A stretch of 64,000 nucleotides of DNA from Volvox africanus (GCA_030268105.1 BSDZ01000013.1:107001-171000), one strand, 5' to 3'. Positions 1 to 13,514 are shown, counted from the first letter of the stretch. Numbers and translations: made by a program. Notes: a model not told the origin generated them from the letters alone.

Positions 1-1426
1 ACTGCTACTCCTAATGGGTGGGGAGGAGCTAGCCCCCTAAGGATGGGGATGCCGCGGCTTCTCGATATCGCTTTTGCAATCCAGCAGTCAGCAATTCGTC
101 CCTAGATGACGATTGAAGCCGCATGCATCATCGATCGCATTGGTGGTCCGACCCACCTCAGTCCCCCCCGGCTCCGGAAGAGGCTCTACGGTGCCATAAC
201 GCAATCCCAAACCCAATCCAGCAGGAGGATCGAGCCGCGCTGGGGTCCATGTTTCGGGAGGTGAGAGGGGAGTAGGTGGGCCGCGAGTGGCGAAGGGTCC
301 TAGCACTCATCTCAGGTAGGCGCTGGAGCGCTGGGGTGTGCGCCACATCGGAATAGACGGAGGGACGAAATACGTCCCGTGTGTTACACTTCTCTGAGCT
401 GTAAAAGTCCCCCACGTGCTGCTGCGTTATGTTTTAAACATCATGCGTCAATCACCGGTTTTATGTTCGGTTGCACCTAGGCTGGTTGCCATCAAATCCT
501 CCCGCCAATGTTACTCCCTCCCGGCCCCTCCACTCTCACGCAGGCTCCTGAAGGCCGTACTCACCCAGTCGTACGGTCCTGCTTCGTTGAAGCGCTTGGA
601 AGCGCCGGAGCCAAAAACCTAGAAGACGGCGAACGGAATGATTCCGTTGAATCATGTAGCTCGTAAGCACAGCCGCTGATTCCGCTCTCTTCACTGGGAA
701 ATTGCTTCCGCAGCAAACTCTGCTGTTTTACCTTCAAAACATAACATAATATATCTTGTACGGCCGGGCGGCACCGATCGGGGTAAAAAGCTCCACGTGC
801 ATCGTGGAGGGCGAGCCTAACAGATGAATGATTTGCCGTCCGAATCAGTCACGGTGCGGTCGACCCGAGAGGCTCACGAGTGGCAGCCGCCCGCCGCCGC
901 CGCTGCCGCATATCCCACTGGCGCTCGGGCTGTTGGGTACAGCAGCAACGGCAGTAGTGGACGAGGAGGGGCCCGGCGCGCCGCTTGCGGACCAAAATGT
1001 CCTTAGGCGGGAGGGCTCTTCGCGCAGCCGCTCCCCGCACTTCGCTGCCAGCCGAGGAACTCGCGGGTCGGAGCCCTCACCGCCACTGCCCGCCAGGATG
1101 CCCAGGTGCAGCGGTAAGCGCCGTTCGCGAGCCTGAAGGGGCCCAGAGGAGCAAAGAGTGTGAGAGGAGGTGCGGAGTGGCCCGCGAGATAGCGCTGGAC
1201 GGTATCGGATTGGACTGCTTTGGAAGGGGGTCGAGCCGGCCCGTAAAGATGCCTTTCCCCTGAGCGTCCTGTCCGCTCACAACCCACAACCCCTCGCAGA
1301 GATCAGCGTCCGAGTAAGGAAACGAGGTGATCGGCTAGTGGCGGTACTGCAGTGCTGTGCGGTCCCCAGACTCCGAGACTAAACAAAGCCCTTTCCCAAG
1401 AAAGCGCAAACGACCGCAACTATCAC
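1..1426. other. Region downstream of the Armadillo gene, possible last exons
   Basis: GC-rich sequence with short overlapping open frames on both strands. On the minus strand a small exon near 1110-1060 (donor GTGAGG) and a terminal exon near 935-875 would continue the Armadillo gene in phase, but I cannot confirm either. No RNA gene, repeat array or other gene is recognisable from 1 to about 840. Confidence 0.3.
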
Positions 1427-4400
1427 CTGTCGCCGTACATCCGCGCATTCAAGAAGAGAGGACAGAGCGCTGAGGACGCAAGCCAGCAGGGCCCCAGAGC
1501 GACTGTCCGCGGGCCGAGAAGCAGCCGGGCCTTGGGCGGTGCTGGCGAAGTACGGTGTTGATGTAGCAGTAAAGACGCCCATTACCTGCGTGGTGGGGAA
1601 GGGGCATACTCCGTTCAGGAGTGGGTGCGAGAAATGAAAGAATGTTGCCGTTGTAGATGGTCGGTCATCAGCTAACGAAGTCACCGGCGCCCAAAGTGGC
1701 GCCCTTCACCACTAGGGTAGGCACCTGAGACTGCGAAGTGGTTCGCTGGTCCGCGCTGCGCTTTACCACCGACACCAGCGCCGCGGGGAGCTCTGTCGCC
1801 GCCAACCGTCCGTGGAGGTCGGGGTCACCGCACAGCCGCTCCAGAACACGAGCAGCCCCAAGCTGCAGGTCGCTGGCCATCGCGGCGGCCGCAGCAGCCG
1901 CACTTGACTCGGCCGCCGATGTCACACCAAAGCCGGGGGAAGGTACGGCTTCACCGTTGCCGTAACGCAGCGCATGGTCCGCTACGGCGATTGTGGCGGT
2001 GGCTGCCTCCGCCGCCGCCTCCACCGCTGCCGCTGACCTGAGTTGCAGGTGCGCCACCAGCTGCGCAACCGCGTCGCAGTCCCAAAAGGTCTCGTGGGCG
2101 TCCTGCCTCCCCGCCAGTTGCTCCATCAGCTGCATGGCGGCCAGCACTAGGGGGCCGTTGGAGGCGGCGAGCAGGTCGACGAAGAGCTCCACGGCGGGCA
2201 GGGTCGCCATGGCCTGGGCAGCAGGGGGGGACGGCAGTGGGGGAGACAAGCTGGGTGTATGTGGATTTGAGGTCCGGGTGCCCTCGTAATCATGACAGGA
2301 TACTTAAACGTCTTGTCTTACAGCACCCAGGAGTCCTACAACTAACAGCTCTTGGATGGACGGACTGAAGCAATCGGAGAGCTCACCCGCGCCGCGTCCA
2401 CGTCCCCTTCCGCCAAAAGTCGAAGCAGCCGCAACAGCTCTGCGGCGCAACGAGCGGCGGATTCGGCCGCTGCGGTGCACGGAGCTGCCGCCACCCCCGG
2501 AGGGAGCCCCGCCCCTGGAGCCACCGGCGGGGCCAGCGCGCGAGTACCTCGGCGGAGCTGCAACCATGTGACCGTTGGGCAAGTACGGGAAGATCTGGAT
2601 TGTGACCCGTACCAGCCAACTACCAGGAGGAAGTTACGAGGGACAAGACCCGGCAAATGGAACGAAGAGCACCGGAGACAGAAAAAGACGGGGGGACACG
2701 AACAATAGCGACGATTAGACCGGGACCCGTGCTAGCCGACCCCACCCCAGTCCATCCCAGCCGACAAAACCGTTACAGTTCCGAAACATCGCGGCATGCA
2801 TCAGCACCAAAGGGCTGAGCTGGATTCGTGACGTACATTGCTGTACGCCCTGCTTACCACGGTGTTTTGCATCAGGCCCCTGCCTTCAGGGTCATCCATC
2901 CCCCCGCCGCCGCCGCCGCCGCCGCCACCGTCACCGTCATCAGGTTCTCGGTCCCTTTCGGCCCCCGGACACACAGCGCCACTGCCGTCCCCGTCGGGAA
3001 CAAACGCCACTTCAGCCATCCGACCGCTGCGATGTCTACTGGGAGTGCCACTTCGCAGTAGAGGAGGCGGCGGCAACAGCTGCTGCGGCTGCCGCTGCTG
3101 CTGGTCGTGTCCCAGCGGTGGCGGCGGCAATGGAGGCGGCTCCGTCGGCAGTGGTGGCGGCGCAACATCTCTCAGCACTGTGAAGGGGTCTTCGTCGCTC
3201 ATCCCGCTGTCGCTGCCCTCGTAGCCACCGCGGCCTCGTCCGCTCTCCGTACGGCAGGGCTGCGAGCCCACAGACAGTGGCGACGGTCGGACAGTGCTAC
3301 CGGTGTGCGCGGGGGCGGTACGGAAGTACTGACCCGACGAAGCCGTTGCGGGTGGCTGCTGCCGCTCTGCAGACAATTCGAGGGCCTGAGGGGAGCGGAG
3401 GAGCCGAAACAGATTGGGCTCCAAGTAAGGGGAGGGAGAGGGAGAGGCGGAGGTGGGAAGGTCGTGGGAACCACCTGACATTGACATTACAGAAACACCA
3501 GGGCCGAGTTGAGAGCCACTGATGCTTCCGGAAACCGTTATATCAACCACTACCACTACCAACCCACCCTCATCATCGTCATTTCGGATCCCACCTTCAT
3601 CGCGTGCTGCGCCGGTGACGTCCACTGCGCCGCCTCCGTACACACCGCCGCGTGCAGCGACATCCGGGTGGTCACCCCGCGCGGCATCAGCCCTGTCAGG
3701 GAAGACGTACCGCCGCCGCCGCGGGTGGCACCCAACGCGGGGCTCTGCGGCCGAGGAAGCTGCTGAAGCAGCTGCAGCTGATGACAGGAGGGCGCCAAGC
3801 CGGAAGACTGCGCTCCCAGCTCTGAAGCAGTCCCGGGTAACCCGGTTGCGGAACAACACCTGCCGCCGCCGCTGCCGCCGCCAGAGCCGTCTGGTGCAGC
3901 CGGGGAGGTGGATGGAAGGAGGGCGGCGAAGCGGCCGGATGGAGATGCAGTGATGATACCCCCCACCCCTATCCCTGACGTCCCACTCCCAAGGGCCAGG
4001 TTGGACGCGGATGGGGGGGTCCGTGATGCGCCGCCGCCGCCACCGCTGCTGGAGAGAAGATGCATCCGACTGCCGGTGTGGAGGGCGGAGTTGCGCCGGT
4101 TTGACAGGGCCAGGCTGATGTTAAGATTGTTATCTGAGGTGGAGTCGCTGATACCGCCGTTGGCTTCGATTGCTGCTGCGGCGGCTGCGGCGGCAGTGAT
4201 GGGCCCTCGGGAGCTGAGAGTGAAGCCGGATGAGAGACCGGTGCGGGGGAGCCGGGCCGAGGCAGCGGCAGGAACCAGAGCGGGGCCGTATGTGTCCCTG
4301 GAGGTGCCAGCAGTGTGTGTGTATGTATGTGTGTCGAGGGAGAGGGCGTATCGTCAGCGAACAGGAAGGGACAGGGGGAAAGGATGCAGCGGGACTTCCT

Positions 4401-7400
4401 TGGGAAGGTACCACACCCACCAAAGTTCTGACAAGTGGTCCAGGAGCTCCGAAACCACGCCGGGCCGAGAAAGGAACTCCCTGGCACAGCTCACGTTCTC
4501 TGCCAGCCGCAGCAGCAGGCGGGCAGCCGCGTTGCGCAGCCGCTGCTGCTCCTCTGCCACCAGCGGTGGGGGGACGCTGAGGGCCCGGGCGTGGGAGGAC
4601 ATGGCCGCCTCTGGTGCTGCGGCCAAAGCCGACACCTGCTGCTCGGCCAGCATGGCACCTGTACGACCTTTCTGTAAGAGAAATCACAACCGCGTGTGCG
4701 CGGAGGCAGGTATTGAGCCCTTTTGATGTAAAACACAAGGATGAAGGAACCGCACTTTGTGGAATGAAGGGCCCCCTGAAGGGAGATTTGACCATCGCTG
4801 TTCACACCCCCTCCCTCCATGAACCCCAGCGCCCACACGGGGGACACTCGTCTTCCCTCCCGTCCGTTAGTCCCCGCCCGCGCGCATTACCCTCGCCGCC
4901 TTCCCACCTGCAAGTGCGCGGCCACCGGAGGCAGCGCTATGAGCTCACCCAGGATCTCCATGGCCAGGGTGCGGCCACGTGTCAGGTAGGGCTGCTGCAG
5001 CTGCAGATCTCGCAGGCTGTCGGAGTCACCCCCGAGCTGATGTCGTGAGGATTTGGAGGAGACCACACACTGATGGTGGTGGTTAGGGTGGTTAGGGTGG
5101 TTGGGGTGGTTGGGGTGGTGACGGAAGGGTCGCACTTGGGACTGGGGCGGGAAGACCAGACCTGAGCGAGGAACCAAATCCCCCCGCAGCACCAGGCTCG
5201 CCGCCAGGTTGCCTTGACCGCAGGCCAGGTCGCACAACACACACAAGACGGAGCGGGAGGTCAGAGCGGCTCGGCCCTCCCCTGGGGACCCAGCTGCAAC
5301 GTCCATGACCTCCAGGAGCGCCAGCTGGTCCCCTGGGTCAGTGGGCACACTGACGGACGACGACGAGGAGGCGGCAACGGCAGTTGAGTGCCCCGCGAAG
5401 GTGTCGAGCTGGTCATCCGGCCTGAGGGACACAGACAGCGGTTTGGGAAGGAACAGGGGACGTCAACATGGCAGCTTGTTCTCTGCGACTGATCAAACAA
5501 CATCTACAATTTCCTCAATAGCAAAACATTAATGTTCATCGATCGACATCTGCACACGAGCGCCTTACTCGAGGGCGCTCCGCTCCGTCATCCCCGTGAG
5601 ACTGGACGTGACAGCCTCCATGAGGGCCCCCCACCCCGCAGCCAGCACTGCACTGCTCCGAACCACCTCCAACCTCGCGAGCTGCACCAACACCAGCGCC
5701 GCCACCGCGCGACAAGCCGGCCGGGCCAGCAGTGCCTGAAGATTCGTGATCAAACACAGCAGCGGCGGCGACATCTCCAGCGCCGGGTTCACGACCAGCG
5801 CCTTGGGTACCTGTCCCGCTGCTGCCAACGACCCAAAAGAGACAGCGGCGGCGGAATCGGCAGCAGCGCTGCGGGACTCTCTCCCACGGCCGGAGCTGGC
5901 GGACCAGGGGCATGCGACAGAGCTCTTGGGGGGCCGGGGTGGCACCTCTTCCGTATCTCCATTGACCCTATCCGATGTACGGACGGCCTGATCCGCCTCC
6001 AACGCGGCTCGCGCAAAGATCCCCGCCCCGCTGCCGCTGCCTTCACTGCTACGCCTTTGTCGACTGCTGCTGCTGCTGCTACTGCCAACCCCTTCCCGTC
6101 TACCATTGATGTCCGCCTCCATCTCCTCAGGGGCTACAGAAAGTAAGGCTCCAGGAAGAGGGGGCAATTGCGTGAGATCCGCAGATGGCGGCGACGTCGT
6201 CTGGACAGCTGCCGCTACCGGCGGTGTCGCCGCCAGCCGGTGGGACCCCGATCCCTTGGCTACACCTGCTCCAAGTACCTCGATGGCGGTGGGGGGAGAC
6301 GCACTGCTGCCTCCGTCGTCCTCATCGCTTTCCGCGGAAACGAAGACCGCGCGATGCGGAGGTTCCGCTGGCTTGACCACTTGAGAAGGCTCGGCGGAAG
6401 TACGGCTCGGTGTACGACATGATCTTGTTTGTGACATGGACTTGGTGGGCCCGCCAGCAACAGCGCCAACCCCAGATTTCCCCGTGGCGCTTGATGGCCT
6501 GCTCTCCAAAACCGTCAGAACGCAGCTGGGCAGCCGGATCGGTTCCACATCCGGCGGGGGCATACCCGGTGGCGGCAGCGGCGTGCCCGGCAGGAGGGGG
6601 CCCGTCCACAGCGGCACCGGGGCATTGGCGGCACCAGGTGCCCCCTCTCCCGCTCCCACCCCGTATGTCCCTTCCATCCCGCCCTTTCTTGAGGATATCG
6701 TGTGCGATCTCGGAGCGCCCGCAGCCAGCCTGTGATCAGCGATGATGCCCTGGGCAGCTCCTCGATGCCACTCCGAAACCTCCGCTAGCTCACCGACCCG
6801 TTCATGCTCACCCGTACGCCGCTGATCCCGGGACGCCCGGGGACCTCCATGTGAGCTCTCGCCGTTGCTGCTGCTCAGGCGGTTCCGCATCTCCGCCGCT
6901 GTGAGCAGGATGGACCTTCGGTGCAGCCGGGTCGACGGCCGCATCGTCAGCTCGTACATGGCCCGGCTTCTGCTGTGCAACAAGAGAGGTGGAGCCGCTG
7001 CGGGGGGCACCGCATTTCCGCTGCCGCCGAGAGCACCTGGCGGCCGCATCAGCGCATCAGGATCGAGCCCCAAACCCGAAAGCAGGCTCCGCGCGGTTGC
7101 CGGATCTGCCCCGGGCGCCGCCAGCGGTGACGTGATGAGCCGCCAAGCCGCCAGGGTGATCTGCAGCAGCGCCTCGCTGCGCGCCACCACCGGATGCGGT
7201 AACGCCGCCGATAGCGCCATCAGCAGCTCCGGCATACCCGCCACCCGCCGCTGCAGCTCTCCGTTGCCGGTCATCAGCGCGCACAGAGCCGTCACCGCCA
7301 GGTCATACGCTGTGGCGGCGCCGGGATCGGGTAGCGCTGCCACTGCGAATCGCACCTCATGCGCCACCACCTCTAGTGCCCCCACGGACGCCAGTCCCAC

Positions 7401-9413
7401 CTGCATGGTCGGACGCGGGACAGAAAACCGCGGATCTGCCGCCAGTGCTGCCATGAGCCGCAGCGCTGCAGCTGCCCGCCAGGACTGCTGATAGGACTGC
7501 TGCTGCTGCTGTGATGGCGATGACGATGGCGGCAATAAGTGGCGCGAGGGCTGATCCTCCGCTGTGGTCCCTAGCAGCATGCTGTTGGGCCCGGGCCAGT
7601 CCAGCCTCAGCTGCTGGCTCGCAGAAATGCAGCGCACCAGAATGGCCTCCACTTTCTGCGCCGCCAGCCCCTCGTGGCACTGAGGGTCCAGGGCCAGGTT
7701 CAGCAGCATTTCAAGTAGCACGTTGCGCACGTCTACCGACCCGTGGGACGCCGTGGATGCCATCTCGCCCTGCCCGGCCCCAACCCCTGACCCCGCCTCC
7801 CACGGCTGCTGCTCAAGCAGCCCCAGCAAATGGCTGAGGAACGGCCCCAGCGCCTCGGACGCCAGCGCCACGCGCACTCGCGGTATTGATGAGAGGTTCA
7901 GAAGGATGCCCAGGCATATGGACACGTGCCGCCTCTGACCCTGTCCCGCAGCTGGCCCCGCCCTAGGGGCCGCACGCTGATGTTGAGGAGGCGGCGGCGG
8001 CAAGGGCGGTGGCCACATCATAACTGCCTCCACGACTGGCAACAGTGCCCCCGCCCGCACCAGCGCCTCACGCACCAGCAATGGTCCCCGTGACAAGTGC
8101 ACCACCACACTCCGAGCTGCAGCGTGCGCCTGCGCCTCCACCTTCGCACCGCCATCAAAAATGCCACCACCATTACGATCATCGCCACTACCGCCGCCGC
8201 TGCTGCTTATCCCATCCAGCAGCTGCATCAGTGCCACTGCATGCTGCGCGCAACCGTCAACAGTTGCCGCGCGAACCACGGGCCATTGCCATGGCCAGCC
8301 CGTAGCATCCTCCGTCAGTGCCGCCATCAATTGCAACGTGCAGCACTGCAGCTCGGTTGCGCCCGCCGCATCAATAAGGCCCACGGACGCCCTCAGCGCC
8401 TCACAACAGGCCTCCAACACACCTGCAGCAACCAGTTGATCGCAGACCGCACCAGCGCCCGGTCCGTGGGACTGATTGGAGATTGGGGCGGGGCGGGGCT
8501 GTCCTGAGGAGTGGGCCTTAACCACTGTTGTTGATGCTGAGTCAGCGGCTAGCGAGGGCGGGGACGTGGCGAGGTGGAGGAGCAATTGGGCAGCTGCGAG
8601 TCGACCGCTGATTGGCGCCGCAGGCGCTATCGTCGCGGACACCGAGTATGGCATTTTTGGTGGCAGCGATGGCGCCGCTGCCGCCGTGGTACAGGTTTGC
8701 AGGCGCACATGGAGGGCGGTACTGCTGAGGGTGCCGCCTGCGTCTGCTGCCATGGCGGCGGCCGAAACGGCTGCTGCTGCCGCAACGTCGGCTGCAGCGC
8801 GGCCCCCCAAGAGCTGAATGGCAGCGGGGATGACAAGGGCCCCGGCGACATCCTCTGGTAGCGGCAGCTGTGCGTTGGCGAGCAGCGCCAACAGTACAGC
8901 GGCTGCCTGCTCGCTGCCGACGTGATCCCCCGTTGTGACTGCGTTGGCGAGGACCCCGGCAACCAGCGGCACCGGATGCAAGGCCACCAGGGCCGCACGG
9001 CCCTGGGAGGCCAGAGCAACCGCATGGAGTCGGGCTAGCGCGGCATGCGTTGCTGCGGGTGTGTTGAAGGTGAGAAGCAGGACGGCTTTTCGCAGTCCAT
9101 TTGGATCCCAATATGCGTTTGAATGCCCAGTAACCAGGGTGTTTGGGAGATTCGGTGACGTTTCTGTGGATAACTTTAGGACGTGGCGGTCCCCTGGCCA
9201 CGCAGGCGCGCCGGTCAACTCTGTGGCAGCGGACGACGGCAGCTGAGGCCTGACTTGGCTTGTGTGTCGCTTATGCGGTTGCTGAGGAATAACAGTCGCA
9301 TTTAGAGTTTGATGACATGATGTGGGAAGTTGCAGGAAGAACGCCAGAGCAGGACCTGACCCTTGGGGCACGCCAGATAGATGCGATGCGCCAACCGCCA
9401 ATTGGTTCAACAT
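1427..9413 (-). CDS. Very large Armadillo-like repeat protein, function unknown (ends incomplete)
   Basis: Multi-exon gene. Supported exons from 5' to 3': 9413-5569, 5421-4908, 4671-4421, 4213 to about 3564, 3474-2858, 2557-2387, 2213-1725, 1585-1427. Reading phase is continuous, giving at least 2,230 residues. The first exon contains long runs of Leu/Ala/Val-rich helical repeats (for example residues around LARLHAVALASQGRAALVAL) typical of ARM/HEAT folds; similar helices return in exons 3, 6, 7 and 8 (LPAVELFVDLLAAS, LLACVLSALSSLLECADV). Between them are Ser/Gly/Pro-rich linkers, a run of Asn-His-Pro repeats in exon 2 and a polyglycine run in exon 5. ARM proteins are scaffolds, so no reaction can be assigned. 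The start is uncertain: the frame is open upstream to about 9626 but the first ATG is at 9413. The exon 4/5 junction uses a weak donor. The C-terminus is unresolved; candidate further exons lie near 1110-1060 and 935-875. Confidence 0.7.
5067..5125 (-). repeat. Short degenerate tandem repeat coding for Asn-His-Pro units
   Basis: On the plus strand the sequence reads GGTGGTTAGGGTGGTTGGGG in repeated form. On the minus strand it lies within exon 2 of the Armadillo gene and encodes repeated Pro-Asn-His. The frame stays open through the repeat and no in-phase pair of splice sites removes it, so I treat it as coding. Confidence 0.6.
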
Positions 9414-10276
9414 TGTGATGGTTCCGCCTTCGTTATGTAAACAAGCGCTGCTGTAATTTACGCTGGATGAAGGCTTCTGGTCCGAGCTGTGGTTGGAAGA
9501 GTCCGATGGTTCAGCGGACCCTGACTGCAGGCCTTCTTTCCCTGAAGGAGGTGGTGTTGCCGGCAAAATTATGCCCTCCAAAGCAGCTATACCGTCCAGA
9601 AACCTATAGTGGGCCCATTTACGCACAAAACAGTTTCAAACTTTTGCACATTCAGAAATCGAGGGTAGGTAGAATCACGCACGAAAGTCCTGAGTCCTTA
9701 ACGAAACCTTTGCTTACCTTTTGTATTCCATTGCGTTTACCTCTGCGAATAGTCTTGTAGCCTTTCCAACCAAACAAAGGAAGGAAGAAACATACTTGTC
9801 TTGAGGCAGATTGCTTCGCCCCCTAAAATGTATAAAATAATATAGTTATATTAGTGGTTTACATCATGTTAAAATCCATCAACAGGCGGCTCAGCTTGTG
9901 CAGAAGCCGCAGAACAGTGAAATCTACATGAAATTTCAAAGTTTTACATAAGCGTTTGTGCAAAATTGAATTGAAAGTACAAATTTTAGCGATACTGAAT
10001 TACAACCCGAAACCAAATGGTACAGCTGACTCAATGTACGATAACGCATTGCCGTGAGGTTGGACCCACACGTGCACACCGCAAGCATGCTCCTATCTTA
10101 GTACACGAACCGATCTGTTGTTACTGTATGATAAGATTGCATATCTGTAATTTGACTTTCAGGACTGAGGTAAAGACAACATACCAAGCACGCGCCGCAG
10201 CACGTTTCTCTCGTGAAGAACCAGGTCGAGCTTTAAGCACTCAAGCTGTTACATCAAGTGACGTCTTTTCGTCAGC
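9414..10276. promoter_or_regulatory. Divergent intergenic region between the Armadillo gene and PUR7
   Basis: About 860 bases between the two divergently transcribed genes. The part from 9760 to 10150 is clearly AT-richer than the flanking exons. It must hold both promoters, but I see no convincing TATA box or named element. Part of it could encode an upstream exon of the Armadillo gene. Confidence 0.4.
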
Positions 10277-11892
10277 ATGCAGTCGTTGATGAAGCAGCCC
10301 GCGTGTTCCGTGCAAGCGCGTGTCGGAACTACAATGGGCCGCCGTGTGCTGGTCGTGCGTGCGCAGGCTGCCTCTTCGCCGTGAGTCCATCGCGACACAG
10401 AAATTCAAAACTTTGAATACAATTGAACGTCGCAGAACACTCTTGTCGCCATCCGGCGCTTGCCGACGGGAGTCGGTCGCTTTCTATCGTTCTTGGATAA
10501 AGTATGCATGCAGTCCTATCGTCGCCCTTGATCGACCTTCTTCTTGTTCACCTATTGTGTGGAGGGTAAATGTGTCCATCAACTTGGGCTGACTCATGCC
10601 ATCCGATCATCCATCTGCTGCCTTGCTGAGTAGGGCTGTGGAGTCGATTAGCGGCGTGCGGCCAGAGGTCGTGGAGGCCATTTCCGCGGTAAATATTGTG
10701 CTGTTGCTGCTGCCGCCTCTATCGTCTTATGTCAAAAATTGCTTACGCATCTACCCGTCATGCACACGATGATGACAATCCTCTGGTTGCTACTCTCCCA
10801 ACCCATGTCATGCAGGCGCGGCACAACTGCCTGACAGCAACGAACTTGCCGCTGCCGAACCGTCGACAGGTGAAAGAAATATATTATTTGGGCATATGGC
10901 ACTGAACTTTTTATTGCAGCTTTACACTGCGGATTGATTTGAGGGTTGCTTTTGCCCTCGTGCGTGCATGAGGGATCCAAGTGAGAAGCAACGGCCTTCT
11001 GGAAATGAGATGTGGAGGGCTGTTACAGCCGCCTCCACCCCTCCTGCGGCTTCTGCTGCTCCTAGTTGCGCCCGAGTAATCCCCGCGTCCCGTTTGGGTG
11101 TCGGATGGAGAATCAGATCATGGGCGACTTGGGCTCGAAGTTCTCGCTGTCCTCCCCCTCCTCCGCAGGGTAAGGTCCGAGACACATACGACCTGGGCGA
11201 GCGGGTGGTTATCGTAACGACGGACCGTCAGTCGGCATTTGACCGATTGCTGGCCTCAGTGCCGTTCAAGGGCCAGGTGAGGTGGTGGGTGGGGCCGAGC
11301 CATACGGGGCCCGGTGGAGGCGGAGCGGCACAGCGCTGTTGCTCCAAAGCGTGCGGAAAGAATTGGACCCGGAGGATGCGGGGCACCCTCGGTGGAGGTG
11401 GAGGTGGGACCCTGCTAGCACGGAGAGCGCTTGCGCGGGGTTCTGCATCCCCTCCTCCTGGCTTCAGCCACCTTGTCCTGGTGTGGTATACAGGTAGTAT
11501 GCGATGATGAGGGGGTACGGGGGCGGTGGGCTGATGAAAGGTTGGAAGCTCCCACTGAGGCAGTCCGTGGGCGCTCCCCCTCCCTGGTCCCATCCTTCAG
11601 GTTCTCAACCAGACGGCGGCCTGGTGGTTCCAGCAGACGGCGCACATCATTCCCTCCGCCCTGCTGTCGCTGCCCGACCCCAACGTTGCAGTCATGCAGA
11701 AGTGCAAGGTCTTCCCCGTGGAGTTCGTGTGTCGAGGTTTCATGACGGGTGGGGCCGGGGTTCAGGGCGGTGAACCCGCGGGGGCTTGGGTAATTGTCTG
11801 CGGCTCCGATATCAGCTGCGAACAGCGGAGGTGTCGGGATGCTCCAGAGGTAGGGGGTCACTTCAATATTTACTATTCTTATTTTTTATCTT

Positions 11893-11942
<50 letters not shown>

Positions 11943-11949
11943 TTGGCAC

Positions 11950-11985
<36 letters not shown>

Positions 11986-13514
11986 CAGTAGTAATATTAC
12001 TAACCATATAAGTATTTGTATTATTCAGTTCCATATTGCTCGCTCACGCGCCGCTCCTTCGCCCGCCTCCGCTCCCTTTTGGCAGGCTCCACAGACACAA
12101 GTCTTTGGACCCACTACAAGGCGGGCGCCCGCCAGTACTGCGGCAATAGCTTCCCGGATGGAATGCGGAAGAACGACCGGCTGGCGGCCAATGTGATCAC
12201 ACCCACCACCAAGGCCGAGGACCACGATGTTCCGATCAGCCCCAAAGAGATAGTTGAGGAGGGGCTGATGACTCAAGAGGATTGGGACACGGTGAGCAGG
12301 TTGATCTGGCGGGGGCCCTCGATGGGAGGTCGGTGAGGGGGAGGCGCATTCGGATATGAAGCCCTTATGCGGCGTAACGGTGAAGGTCAGGAAAACGCTG
12401 ACGAGCGACGACCCTCTCCCCTCCTTCGGCAACCAGTCTCTCATTCACGAAGCGTTAATCACCCCAACCCCAACCCCAACCCCAACCCTGGGTGTTTACT
12501 CGTCGCCGACCCTCCTGCGTTTCGATGTCTCTGTCAAGTGTATCCCCCCTGGTTCCCCTCCGTCCCCTTACCCAATCTCACGCACTCCAGGTCAGCGCCG
12601 CGGCTCTGAAGATCTTCGCTTTCGGTCAGGCGGAGGCGGCCAAGAGGGGACTGCTGCTGGTGGATACGAAGTACGAGTTCGGCAAGGTGGGAGGCGAAGT
12701 GGTTGATTGTGGGGACCGCTGTTCGTGATGAACCGCTTCCCACTCGATGACTTTGTACTGTGACATTATCGAGCACAGCATAGCATGTCGTCCACTTTCA
12801 GTCTCCATTGCACAACGGGCCGAAGCTGCATCCAGGTCCGGCCCTTCCGTTCTTCGTCGTCCTGCTCGTACACCCCTTTGGGCGTCTCTCTTTGCATACT
12901 CGACCAACACCCCCCCCCACCGCCCCATGTGGTATCATGTCTCGTTTATTCGTCTTCCCCCGCTGCCGCCGCAGGACGCAGAGGGCAATATCCGCATTAT
13001 TGATGAGGTGCACACACCCGACTCGTCCCGCTACTGGCTGGCGGACACATATGCAGCCCGTCACGCTGCCGGGCTGGAGCCGGAGAATATCGACAAGGAG
13101 TTCCTGCGTCTTTGGTTCCGTCAGAGGTGACATCATGCTTGGCCGTAACGAGAGGTTGCCTGGAATGCTAAACAAACACGCCATTTCACCCCGCACTTCC
13201 CCGGCCGCCACTTCATCGCCCAATGTTTATCCGATCGCGAAAATCCCGAAACGCAGCTTTGGGCACCGTGCATGTCGAATACCTTACACCCCATGTACCC
13301 TTTCCCCCCGACTACGTGTATGCCTCCTCCTAGATGCGACCCGTACAAGGACGCCGTTCTGCCAGAGGCGCCGGCTGAACTGGTGTGTGAGCTGAGCAAG
13401 CGCTACGTGTACTTGTATGAGCGGATTACCGGACAGCCCTTCCAGTTGCCTGACCTGGACAAGGCCATCAACGACCGCATCGTAGCCAACCTGCAGAAGG
13501 CGGGGCTGTGCTGA
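10277..13514 (+). CDS. PUR7: SAICAR synthetase (phosphoribosylaminoimidazole-succinocarboxamide synthase)
   Basis: Purine synthesis enzyme that joins aspartate to CAIR using ATP to give SAICAR. Exons: 10277-10380, 10634-10688, 10816-10869, 11169-11276, 11601-11748, 12086-12291, 12591-12686, 12975-13126, 13334-13514; all phases close, giving 367 aa. Residues 1 to about 40 are Ser/Arg/Ala-rich without acidic residues and look like a chloroplast transit peptide, as expected for plant-type purine synthesis. Visible family motifs are [11 protein letters not shown], the nucleotide-binding [10 protein letters not shown], the first family signature [15 protein letters not shown], the aspartate/CAIR region [13 protein letters not shown], and [14 protein letters not shown]. 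The end [15 protein letters not shown] matches the usual C-terminal helix. No truncation or missing motif was noticed. Exon 2 is weakly conserved and is the least certain part. Confidence 0.95.
11893..11993 (+). repeat. TAG trinucleotide microsatellite in PUR7 intron 5
   Basis: About 30 copies of TAG on the plus strand, interrupted once by TATTGGCAC near 11941-11949. It lies wholly within the intron spanning 11749-12085. Confidence 0.95.
12461..12489 (+). repeat. CCCCAA hexamer repeat in PUR7 intron 6
   Basis: Four to five tandem CCCCAA units inside intron 12292-12590. It resembles some telomeric repeats of other protists but not the TTTAGGG/TTTTAGGG type of green algae, so I treat it as a simple repeat. 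Confidence 0.85.

Noticed and set aside
5040..5162. Intron around the Asn-His-Pro repeat in the Armadillo gene
   Set aside because: The obvious acceptors are out of phase with the available donor at 5162, while the frame reads straight through.
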